Source of the DNA: CBDTTW01 sp965363675
GTDB taxonomy: Bacteria > Bacteroidota > Rhodothermia > Rhodothermales > DASSAV01
DNA: 10,433 nt
Direction of reading: 5' to 3'
Assembly: GCA_965363675.1 (NCBI GenBank)
Contig: CBDTTW010000110.1
Location: 1 to 10,433 of the forward strand
The notes below the pieces were generated by a model, which did not search any database, was not told the origin of the DNA, and worked only from the letters and a program-made list of their open reading frames with translations. This document shows positions 1 to 5,339 of this stretch, piece by piece. Numbering within the stretch: the stretch's first letter is position 1; every line of letters starts with the position of its first letter. The position numbers and the translations under genes are program-made.

Positions 1-15
1 GGCGCCCGCGTGCAG

Positions 16-24
16 TGTATATTG
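16..24 (+). promoter_or_regulatory. Candidate -10/-7 promoter element of the response regulator
   Basis: The 9-mer TGTATATTG is an AT-rich island in GC-rich DNA, about 57 bases upstream of the start at 81. It resembles the Bacteroidota -7 element (TAnnTTTG). The identical 9-mer recurs at 4095-4103 upstream of the J-protein gene. The window begins too close by to see a -33/-35 box, so this is a suggestion only. Confidence 0.3.
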
Positions 25-69
25 CCGCTGCCCAAGCCACCCGCGCCACCGCGCGCCGCACGCCGCCGC

Positions 70-74
70 AGAGG
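70..74 (+). promoter_or_regulatory. Shine-Dalgarno site deciding the response-regulator start
   Basis: AGAGG sits 6 bases before the ATG at 81. It supports that start over an in-frame upstream start near position 15, which has no such site in view. Confidence 0.6.
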
Positions 75-80
75 CCGCCC

Positions 81-743
81 ATGAAACGCATCCTCATCGT
101 AGACGACCACCCCCTCATGCGGAAGGGGCTGGCCCTGACGCTCGAAACCGACTCGGACCTCAAGGTCGTTGCGCAGGCCCCCAACGCCGAAGAAGCCATC
201 GACTTGATCGAGACGACCGAGCTCGATCTGGTCGTCGTGGACGTTTCGCTGCCGGGCATGAGCGGCCTCGAACTCGTCAAGCACCTCCAGGCGCTCCGGC
301 CGGGACTGAGCATCCTCGTCGTCTCGCGGCACGACGAGTCGCTCTACGCCGAGCGCGCCATCCGGGCGGGCGCGCGCGGCTACGTGATGAAGCTCGAAGC
401 GGGCGAAGTCATCGTCAAGGCGGTGCGCCACATCCTCGGCGGCGGCATCTACGTCTCCGACGAAGTGAAGGAACGTCTGCTGATGGGTATGGTAACAGGA
501 AAAAAAGAGTTAACGCAGTCGCCGCTCGAAGTGCTCAGCGACCGGGAACTCGAAGTGTTCGACCTGACGGGGCGCGGGCTCGGCACGCGGGAAATCTCGG
601 AGCGGCTGCACCTCTCGATCAAGACCGTCGAGTCATACCGGGCGCGCATCAAAAGCAAGCTCAGCCTGATGAGCGCCGCCGAGCTGATGCAGCACGCCGT
701 GCAGTGGGTCGAGAGCGAGGGCGGCGCGCGCGGAAAGATGTAA
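81..743 (+). CDS. NarL/FixJ-family two-component response regulator
   Basis: A 220-residue DNA-binding response regulator that would be phosphorylated by a sensor kinase and then control transcription in the cytoplasm. Residues 1-120 form a CheY-like receiver. It opens with MKRILIVDDH (acidic pocket D8/D9), the phospho-acceptor is D54 in VVVDVSLPGMSG, the switch serine is S82 and the conserved lysine is K104. Residues 150-212 are a LuxR-type helix-turn-helix (LSDRELEVF, then TREISERLHLSIKTVESYRARI). Length is typical of the family. I chose the ATG at 81 because the receiver begins there and an AGAGG Shine-Dalgarno lies 6 bases upstream (70-74). The same frame is open back to position 15, but that stretch codes only Ala/Arg/Pro-rich residues. 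No histidine kinase is in the window; it may lie upstream or elsewhere. The regulated genes cannot be told from sequence. Assignment to the family is sure; the signal is unknown. Confidence 0.93.
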   Translation: MKRILIVDDHPLMRKGLALTLETDSDLKVVAQAPNAEEAIDLIETTELDLVVVDVSLPGMSGLELVKHLQALRPGLSILVVSRHDESLYAERAIRAGARGYVMKLEAGEVIVKAVRHILGGGIYVSDEVKERLLMGMVTGKKELTQSPLEVLSDRELEVFDLTGRGLGTREISERLHLSIKTVESYRARIKSKLSLMSAAELMQHAVQWVESEGGARGKM

Positions 744-791
744 GCCGTATGAAGATCTGAGGCGCCGCGCTCATTCTGGCGCCGACTTTGA

Positions 792-799
792 TATATTTA
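792..799 (+). promoter_or_regulatory. Candidate -10/-7 promoter element of yceI
   Basis: TATATTTA lies about 98 bases upstream of the yceI start, in the only AT-rich patch of the 744-896 intergenic region. It fits TAnnTTTG except at the last base. No clear upstream box was found. Just before it, GGCGCC occurs twice (761-766 and 778-783) and could form a short hairpin ending transcription of the response-regulator gene, but no good T-tract follows. Confidence 0.25.
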
Positions 800-884
800 G
801 ACCTTGAAGACGCGGCCGAGTAGGGTCGCACAACTTCAGCTATTTCAGCGCTTTGCGCCGACACTGACAATTACACTTACGAAC

Positions 885-891
885 AAAGGGG
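885..891 (+). promoter_or_regulatory. Shine-Dalgarno site deciding the yceI start
   Basis: AAAGGGG sits 5 bases before the ATG at 897. It favours that ATG over the in-frame TTG at 804, which would put 31 non-conserved residues ahead of an otherwise perfect signal peptide. Confidence 0.65.
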
Positions 892-896
892 ACGCC

Positions 897-1481
897 ATGA
901 AATTCCATCGCTTCAGCATTCTGTCGTTGCTTGCCGTGCTGGTGCTGGCCTCGGCCGGGTGGGCCGGCTACCGCGCCAAAGTGCGCTCGAACTTCACCAA
1001 CGAGAGCAAGCTGTGGTTTGAAGGGACCTCGACGCTGCACGACTGGAAGTGCGAGGCCAAGCAGGTCGGCGGCTTTGTCGATCATGAGTCCTCAGGCAAG
1101 CTCAAGGTCTCGGGGGCGCAGGTCACTATCGCCGTGGACGACCTCGACTGCGGCAAGGCTCCGATGAACACCCGCATGAAGCTCATCATGAAGTCCAAGG
1201 AGAACCCGAATGTGGTCTACAAGCTGCAATCGGTGAAGGAATCGGGCAACACGCTGGTGTCCAAGGGTACGCTCACGGTCGCCGGCGTCACGAAGCCCAT
1301 CGGCATGACGGTGACGGCCAACCGCCAAGCCAACGGCAACGTGGTCTTTACGGGCAGCGCCCCGATGAAGATGTCCGACTTCGGCATGGAAGCGCCCAAG
1401 TTCCTCGGCATCTCGACGGGCGACGCGATCACGGTGAAGTTCGAGGTCGTCGGGTCGGCCTCGCCCACCGCCGCCAACTAA
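897..1481 (+). CDS. YceI-family exported lipid-binding-like protein
   Basis: A 194-residue secreted protein of the YceI family, lipocalin-like beta-barrels known to bind isoprenoid or other amphiphilic ligands in the periplasm. Residues 1-23 are a signal peptide: MKFHR, then a hydrophobic run (SILSLLAVLVLASAGWA), with likely cleavage after A23. Family landmarks follow in order: LWFEGTSTLHDWKCEAKQ (39-56), MNTRMKLIMKSKENPNVVYKL (a variant of the usual 'M..MK..KYP.I.F' strand, ending at 110), GTLTVAGVTKPI (125-136), and the C-terminal strands MKMSDFGMEAPKFLG...GDAITVKFEV (158-185). The mature part holds two cysteines (C52 and C85) that could form a disulfide. The true ligand is unknown; YceI members have been linked to polyprenyl quinones, stress and acid response in other bacteria. 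The gene stands alone between the response regulator and a strong terminator, so it is probably monocistronic. Confidence 0.9.
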   Translation: MKFHRFSILSLLAVLVLASAGWAGYRAKVRSNFTNESKLWFEGTSTLHDWKCEAKQVGGFVDHESSGKLKVSGAQVTIAVDDLDCGKAPMNTRMKLIMKSKENPNVVYKLQSVKESGNTLVSKGTLTVAGVTKPIGMTVTANRQANGNVVFTGSAPMKMSDFGMEAPKFLGISTGDAITVKFEVVGSASPTAAN

Positions 1482-1530
1482 CGCCGCTTAAGGCTTGCAG
1501 GTCGGCTCCAGACGGGCCGTCCGATTGGCA

Positions 1531-1566
1531 AAAGGCAGCGTCTCTGCGGAGGCGCTGCCTTTTTTT
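1531..1566 (+). terminator. Strong intrinsic terminator after yceI, probably bidirectional
   Basis: AGGCAGCG (1533-1540) pairs with CGCTGCCT (1553-1560). The stem continues inward as TCTC/GGAG-G with a TGCG loop and outward by AA/TT, and is followed by a run of seven Ts (1560-1566). On the minus strand the same hairpin is followed by TTTT, so it can also stop the convergent moeB-like gene, whose stop codon is at 1648. Confidence 0.88.
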
Positions 1567-1647
1567 GCGTTCTCAGCGGCGGCGCGGCCAGGGGCCGGGT
1601 GTCTGCTAACGACAACAGGGTGTAGGCAATGCTGGACCCTGAAAAGC

Positions 1648-2814
1648 TCAGTACACCGGCGCCGGAGGGCCGATCTCGGCGCTCCAGGCGAGGATGCCGC
1701 CGGCGAGGTTGACGGCGCCCGCAAAGCCGGCCGCGCGCAGCAGCGCCGTCGCCTCGGCCGAGCGCGCGCCGGAACGGCAGTACACGACGATCTCGGCGGC
1801 GCGGTGCGGGGCCAGCTCGGGCAGGCGCGCGGGCAGCTCGGCCAGGGGCACGAGCGCGCCCCCGAGCGTGGCAAGGGCGGCCTCCGGCGGTGTGCGCACG
1901 TCCAGCAGCACGACGGGACGGCCTGCATCCAGGCGCCGCCGCAGTTCGTGGACGCTGATCTCGGGCGGCGCCTCGGAGCGGCAGGCGGCGCCGGGGCGCT
2001 CCAGCCCGAGCGCCTGCGCGGGTCGCGCGCAGGCGGGGCACGCCGGATCTGCGGGCGCCCCGAAGGCGCGGAAGTCCATGCGCAGCAAGTCCACGACGAG
2101 CAGCTTGCCGGAGAGCGGCGCCGCCACGCCCGAGATCAGCTTGAGGGCCTCCAGCGCCTGGAGCGTCCCGAGCAGACCCGTCGTCACGCCGAGCACGCCG
2201 CCGGCGGCGCAGTCCGGCGCGAGCGCCGGCGGCGGGGGCGCCGGATAGACGCACCGCAGGCACGGCCCGCCCGGCGCGCAGAACACCCCGATCTGCCCCT
2301 CGAAGCGGTAGATGCTCGCGGAGACGAGCGGTTTGCCCGCCGCCAGGCACGCATCGCTGAGCAGGTAGCGCGCCTCGAAGTTGTCGGTGGCGTCCACGAC
2401 GAGGTCGTAGGGACGCATCAGCGCAAGCGCGTTGCCGGCGTCGGCGCGTACGGGGTAAAGGTCGAGCGCGGCGGCCGGGTTCATGGCGCGCAGCCGCCGC
2501 GCCGCCGCCGCGACCTTGGGGGCGCCCACGTCGCCCCCGGCGTAGAGCGTCTGGCGGGGCAGGTTCGAGGGGTGTACGGCGTCGGGATCGACCAGCCCCA
2601 GGCGGCCTATCCCTGCGGCGACGAGGTGCAGGGCGACCGGGCAGCCCAGCCCGCCCATCCCGACGACGAGCGCAGCGGCGGCCCGCAGGCGGCGCTGCCC
2701 GGCCTCGCCCCACGCGGGCAGCGAAAGCTGGCGCGCATAACGCACGCGCTCCTCCGGGGCCAGGGGCGCCTCGGAGGAGCGCCTGTCGAGGGCTTCGGGC
2801 AGGTAAAAGGTCAT
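1648..2814 (-). CDS. moeB: MoeB/ThiF-type adenylyltransferase with C-terminal rhodanese domain
   Basis: A 388-residue E1-like enzyme that would use ATP to adenylate the C-terminal glycine of a ubiquitin-like sulfur carrier (MoaD or ThiS type), with the rhodanese domain supplying persulfide sulfur. The E1 domain spans about 20-270. It has the nucleotide loop GMGGLG (52-57), ribose-binding D76, NLPRQ with the adenylation arginine R87, K100, and DATDNF with D144. Zinc ligands are two CxxC pairs, C185/C188 and C259/C262. Residues 285-385 are a rhodanese domain (VVLLDVRTPPE) with active-site loop CRSGAR, nucleophile C346, ending GGILAWS. The layout matches bacterial MoeB-rhodanese fusions and resembles eukaryotic MOCS3/Uba4. 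The ATG at 2814 fits the family's N terminus (ERVRYARQLSLPAWGEAGQ), but no Shine-Dalgarno is visible before it. No carrier protein, MoaE or thiamine gene lies nearby, so molybdopterin, thiamine or tRNA thiolation cannot be told apart here; the symbol is by family only. Confidence 0.9.
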   Translation of the reverse strand: MTFYLPEALDRRSSEAPLAPEERVRYARQLSLPAWGEAGQRRLRAAAALVVGMGGLGCPVALHLVAAGIGRLGLVDPDAVHPSNLPRQTLYAGGDVGAPKVAAAARRLRAMNPAAALDLYPVRADAGNALALMRPYDLVVDATDNFEARYLLSDACLAAGKPLVSASIYRFEGQIGVFCAPGGPCLRCVYPAPPPPALAPDCAAGGVLGVTTGLLGTLQALEALKLISGVAAPLSGKLLVVDLLRMDFRAFGAPADPACPACARPAQALGLERPGAACRSEAPPEISVHELRRRLDAGRPVVLLDVRTPPEAALATLGGALVPLAELPARLPELAPHRAAEIVVYCRSGARSAEATALLRAAGFAGAVNLAGGILAWSAEIGPPAPVY

Positions 2815-3006
2815 TGGGAGAAATCCGGGTTGCGGCAGCGGCGACGCCCGGCAGCGCCGAGCGGCAAAAGACCTCTGCCGCGCGCCCCGGAGAGCGGTAA
2901 ACTCTCGACAGGGCGGGTTGTGTCCGGTTGCGGCCGGAGCCGCGCCGGCTAAAGCTAAAATTCAGCCGTTCGTATTAATAGTCAGGGATTGCCTCCGATA
3001 TCAAGT

Positions 3007-3027
3007 ACAGCCTCCGGAGGGGGCTGT
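3007..3027 (+). promoter_or_regulatory. Hairpin in the probable 5' leader of the sigma-factor gene
   Basis: ACAGCCTCC (3007-3015) pairs with GGGGGCTGT (3019-3027) across a GGA loop, with one G-T wobble. Flanking TA(C)/GTA bases can extend it with one bulge. It lies 115 bases before the start codon. No T-tract follows, so it is not a standard terminator. It matches no riboswitch class I know; a structural or regulatory role is inference only. Confidence 0.35.
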
Positions 3028-3132
3028 CGTAAACCTGGACGGTCATGCAGCCGGTCGCCGCGCACGCGCCGTCCGGCGTTTTGCGGCGCGCACATCCCGT
3101 CGGCGCAGCGCATGATCAGGGGCAAAACGGTT

Positions 3133-3136
3133 GAGG
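3133..3136 (+). promoter_or_regulatory. Shine-Dalgarno site deciding the sigma-factor start
   Basis: GAGG, within TTGAGGAAG, sits 5 bases before the ATG at 3142. The alternative in-frame ATG at 3112 has no comparable site, so the downstream start is preferred. Confidence 0.65.
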
Positions 3137-3141
3137 AAGCC

Positions 3142-3981
3142 ATGCACAGGTCATTCCAGCAGCGGATGCTTGAATATTACTTGCAGGAAATACGCCAGTA
3201 TCCGCTGCTGACGGTCGCCGAGGAAATTGCGCTTGCCGAGCGCATCCGGCAGGGCGAACGCGCGGCCCTCGATCTGCTCGTGCGGGCCAACCTGCGCTTC
3301 GTCGTGTCGGTAGCCCGGCGTTACCAGAATCAGGGCCTCACGCTCTCAGATCTCATCAACGAAGGCAACTTCGGCCTGATCAAGGCGGCGCAGCGCTTCG
3401 ACGAGACGCGCGGCTTCAAGTTCATCTCGTACGCCGTCTGGTGGATCCGGCAGGCCATTTTGCAGGCGCTCACCGAGCAAAGCCGCGTCGTGCGCTTGCC
3501 GCTCAACCGCGTAGGGGCGATCTCGCGGGTGAGCAAGGCTTCGGCCCGCCTGATGCAGGACTTGGGGCGCGCGCCCACTACGGAAGAAATCGCCGAGGCC
3601 GTTGGGGCCGACATCGAGACGGTGCGCGACGCCATGGTGCACACCGCCCGCTCCGTGTCGATGGACGAGCCGTTCGACGAGGAGGACGCCGGGACGATGC
3701 TGGACGTGCTCACCGAGGACGACGACGAGGCGCCGGACCAGGCGATGGTGGACGACTCCATCCGGATCGACGTGCAGGACGCGCTGAAGTGCCTCACGCC
3801 CCGCGAGGCCGGCATCCTCTGCATGTACTTCGGGATCGACCGCGAGAACCCGCTCAACCTCGAAGAAATCGGCGCCGCGCACCGCCTGACGCGCGAGCGG
3901 GTGCGCCAGATCAAGGAGCGCGCCCTGCGCAAGCTGCGGCGGCACAACTCGTGGGATAAGCTGGTGCGGCACATCCGCTGA
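3142..3981 (+). CDS. rpoD: RpoD/SigA-like sigma-70 factor, short form
   Basis: A 279-residue sigma-70 factor that directs RNA polymerase to promoters. Region 1.2 is short (LEYYLQEIRQYPLLTVAEEIALAERI, starting at 10). Region 2 runs from about 41 to 113: ANLRFVVSVARRYQNQG, then LSDLINEGNFGLIKAAQRFDETRG (core binding), then FKFISYAVWWIRQAI (-10 recognition and melting). Region 3 (116-170) includes VRLPLNRVGAISRV and PTTEEIAEAVG. An acidic linker (176-206, MDEPFDEED to DDDEAPDQ) precedes region 4 (213-267), whose LTRERVRQIKERALRKLRR helix reads the -35 element. Its length matches Bacteroidota/Rhodothermota primary sigma factors, which lack the long N-terminal region 1.1 of E. coli RpoD. It could be the primary factor or a close paralogue, since such genomes can carry several; this window cannot decide. 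The start at 3142 rests on its Shine-Dalgarno; a start at 3112 would add ten residues. Confidence 0.9.
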   Translation: MHRSFQQRMLEYYLQEIRQYPLLTVAEEIALAERIRQGERAALDLLVRANLRFVVSVARRYQNQGLTLSDLINEGNFGLIKAAQRFDETRGFKFISYAVWWIRQAILQALTEQSRVVRLPLNRVGAISRVSKASARLMQDLGRAPTTEEIAEAVGADIETVRDAMVHTARSVSMDEPFDEEDAGTMLDVLTEDDDEAPDQAMVDDSIRIDVQDALKCLTPREAGILCMYFGIDRENPLNLEEIGAAHRLTRERVRQIKERALRKLRRHNSWDKLVRHIR

Positions 3982-4005
3982 GGCCTACCCCCCGGCATCG
4001 GACAA

Positions 4006-4041
4006 TATGGCATAACCGCGCCGCATAATCCGTTATGGCAT
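4006..4041. repeat. Short direct/inverted repeat between sigma-factor and J-protein genes
   Basis: TATGGCAT occurs twice, at 4006-4013 and 4034-4041 (28-base spacing). Overlapping it, CATAAC (4011-4016) and GTTATG (4032-4037) form an inverted repeat. It lies 25-60 bases after the sigma-factor stop, in the 156-base gap before the J-protein gene. It might be an operator or a weak 3' hairpin; there is no T-tract directly after the stem. Confidence 0.3.
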
Positions 4042-4094
4042 CGTTTCTGCGTTCCTAGCCGGCGCCGACCGCCTGTAGGGCCGCACGCGCTGCG

Positions 4095-4103
4095 TGTATA
4101 TTG
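4095..4103 (+). promoter_or_regulatory. Candidate -10/-7 promoter element of the J-protein gene
   Basis: TGTATATTG is identical to the 9-mer at 16-24 and lies 35 bases upstream of the ATG at 4138, a plausible distance for a short leader. Both copies are preceded by TGC within a few bases. No convincing -33/-35 box was found. Confidence 0.3.
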
Positions 4104-4137
4104 AGGGCGCATCCCTGTCAGGTATGGCCGGATAGAG

Positions 4138-5091
4138 ATGTTCCATCAACCGCAGCCTGCCATGCCGGAAGTCAAAGATTACTATAAGGTGCTGGAAGTC
4201 CAGCCGGAAGCGACGCCGGAGGAGATCAAGCGCGCTTATCGCAAGCTGGCCCGGCAGCATCACCCCGACCGCCACCAGGGCAAGGGCGAGGCCGAGGAGC
4301 GCTTCAAGCAGATTCAGGAAGCCTACGATACGCTCGGCGACGCGGAGCGCCGCGCCGAGTACGACCGTATGCGGCGCAACCCCTTCGGCGGCGGCAATCT
4401 GAACGATCTGTTCGGCGGCGGGCGCGCCTACCGTTCGCCCGATGGCGGCTTTTTCCGCATGGACGGCGGCCCGGGCGCCCCCGCCGACGAAGGCTTCGGC
4501 AACCTAGGCGATTTGTTCGGGCAGTTCTTCGGCGGGGGCGCGCGCAGCGGCGGCGCTTTCGGCGGTCCGTTCGGGGCTGCGCCCGAGCCGCCGCGCGAGC
4601 AGCGCCTGGAGTTGCAAGTGCCCTTCGAGCAGGCGCTGGCCGGCGGCCACACCGAAGTCGCGCTGCCGGACGGCTCGACGGCGCGCATCAAAATCCCGAA
4701 GGGCGTGCGCTCGGGGGCGCGGGTGCGCCTGCGCCCCCGCAAGCAGTCCGGCGGCGCCGACGTGCACCTCACGTTTGTGGTGGCGCCGCACCCGGTCTTT
4801 AGCCGCGAGGGCGACCACCTGACGGTCGTGCACCGCCTGACGGCGCTGGAGGCCATGCTCGGCGCGACGCGCGTCATCGAGACGGCCTACGGCGAAAACG
4901 TGCGCCTGAGCTTCCCGCCGGGCACGCAGCCGGGCGAAAAGTTTCGGCTGCGCGGCCAGGGCGTGCGCACCGAGAAAGGGGCGGGCGATCTGTTCGTCGA
5001 GGTGCAGGTGAGCGTGCCGAAGGACCTTCCGGCCGCCGCGCGCGAGGAGCTGGCGCAGTGGGCCGCCCGGCACGGGCTGAGCGCCGCCTAG
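4138..5091 (+). CDS. CbpA-type J-domain co-chaperone (DnaJ family, no zinc finger)
   Basis: A 317-residue Hsp40 that would recruit unfolded clients and stimulate the ATPase of DnaK/Hsp70. Residues 13-78 are a J domain (KDYYKVLEV, the invariant HPD at 42-44, then ERFKQIQEAYDTLGD). Residues 82-148 are a Gly/Phe-rich linker with repeats such as NPFGGG, LFGGG and FGGGARSGGAFGG. Two C-terminal client-binding barrels follow: about 155-222 (QRLELQVPFEQALAGGHTEV; IKIPKGVRSGARVRLR) and 223-295 (GDHLTVVHRLTALEAMLGA; FPPGTQPGEKFRLRGQGV; GDLFVEVQVSVP). The CxxCxGxG zinc repeats of full DnaJ are absent and there is no cysteine at all, so this is a type II/CbpA-like protein. The ATG at 4138 gives eight extra residues before a second ATG at 4162; neither has a good Shine-Dalgarno. 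No hsp70 gene is in view. Its placement between a sigma factor and an HtrA protease fits a stress role, which is inference. Confidence 0.93.
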   Translation: MFHQPQPAMPEVKDYYKVLEVQPEATPEEIKRAYRKLARQHHPDRHQGKGEAEERFKQIQEAYDTLGDAERRAEYDRMRRNPFGGGNLNDLFGGGRAYRSPDGGFFRMDGGPGAPADEGFGNLGDLFGQFFGGGARSGGAFGGPFGAAPEPPREQRLELQVPFEQALAGGHTEVALPDGSTARIKIPKGVRSGARVRLRPRKQSGGADVHLTFVVAPHPVFSREGDHLTVVHRLTALEAMLGATRVIETAYGENVRLSFPPGTQPGEKFRLRGQGVRTEKGAGDLFVEVQVSVPKDLPAAAREELAQWAARHGLSAA

Positions 5092-5100
5092 GGACGCCGC

Positions 5101-5165
5101 GCTTTTGTGAAGTAAGTATAAATATCTTAAAAACAAGATTTTGATCTCAAGTGTGTTATAACACT
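5101..5165 (+). promoter_or_regulatory. AT-rich probable promoter/operator region upstream of htrA
   Basis: The first part of the 248-base gap 5092-5339 is sharply AT-rich compared with everything around it. It holds AT-rich candidate boxes (TTGTGA at 5105-5110, TTAAAA at 5127-5132, TTGATC at 5141-5146) but no pairing that I find convincing. It ends in the perfect palindrome GTGTTATAACAC (5153-5164). A promoter here would give htrA a leader of about 170 bases or more. The rest of the gap (5166-5320) is GC-rich with nothing recognisable. Confidence 0.4.
5153..5164. repeat. Perfect 12-base palindrome, candidate operator
   Basis: GTGTTATAACAC reads the same on both strands. It lies in the AT-rich stretch upstream of htrA and downstream of the J-protein stop. 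It does not match CIRCE (the HrcA operator). The regulator, if any, is unknown. Confidence 0.35.
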
Positions 5166-5339
5166 GGACTGGTTGTTGCCGTATAGGAGGGCAGCCGGGC
5201 AGGAGGACGGATCGGCAGGCGCGCCTTCGGGAGGGCAGGTCGCCGCCCCCTGCACAACATGGCGCGGGCGCGTCCGTTAGGTAGAGCGGAGGCTTTGCGC
5301 AGCCATTCATTGCACGAAATAGTGGAGAGAACACACCGT

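Larger units (their letters stand above)
2815..3141. other. Divergent intergenic region between the moeB-like and sigma-factor genes
   Basis: These 327 bases separate two divergently transcribed genes and must hold both promoters. The left part is GC-rich with small inverted repeats: GCGGCA/TGCCGC at 2861-2881 and GAGAG/CTCTC at 2890-2906. The AT-richer patch 2951-2982, including TATTAATA at 2973-2980, is the best place for the sigma-gene promoter, though I could not fit a convincing two-box promoter. A 9-base-pair hairpin follows at 3007-3027. Open frames crossing this region look like chance products of high GC; I see no credible gene here. Confidence 0.5.

Noticed and set aside
804..896. 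N-terminal extension of yceI from a TTG at 804
   Set aside because: The ATG at 897 has a strong Shine-Dalgarno and begins a textbook signal peptide; the extension would bury it.
1616..1641. A second terminator (CAGGGT/ACCCTG) just after the moeB-like stop
   Set aside because: It has only six base pairs, a 14-base loop and no T-tract on either strand. The strong hairpin at 1531-1566 is sufficient.
1495..2952. A 485-codon plus-strand frame opposite the moeB-like gene, and a 411-codon minus-strand frame overlapping it (1478-2713)
   Set aside because: Both are shadows of the MoeB-rhodanese gene, whose own frame holds all the catalytic motifs. The shadow products are Arg/Ala/Gly-rich without recognisable domains.
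2989..3141. N-terminal extension of the sigma factor from 2989 or 3112
   Set aside because: The added residues are Arg/Ser/Pro-rich and unlike region 1.1 or 1.2. The start at 3142 has the best Shine-Dalgarno. The 3112 start cannot be excluded fully.
5271..5320. A tRNA-like 'GGTAGAGC' D-arm string
   Set aside because: There is no matching T-arm (GGTTCGAATCC-like), anticodon stem or acceptor stem around it.
5092..5339. A CIRCE or sigma-32/sigma-E type heat-shock site upstream of htrA
   Set aside because: I found no TTAGCACTC-N9-GAGTGCTAA repeat and no good match to the enterobacterial heat-shock promoter boxes.
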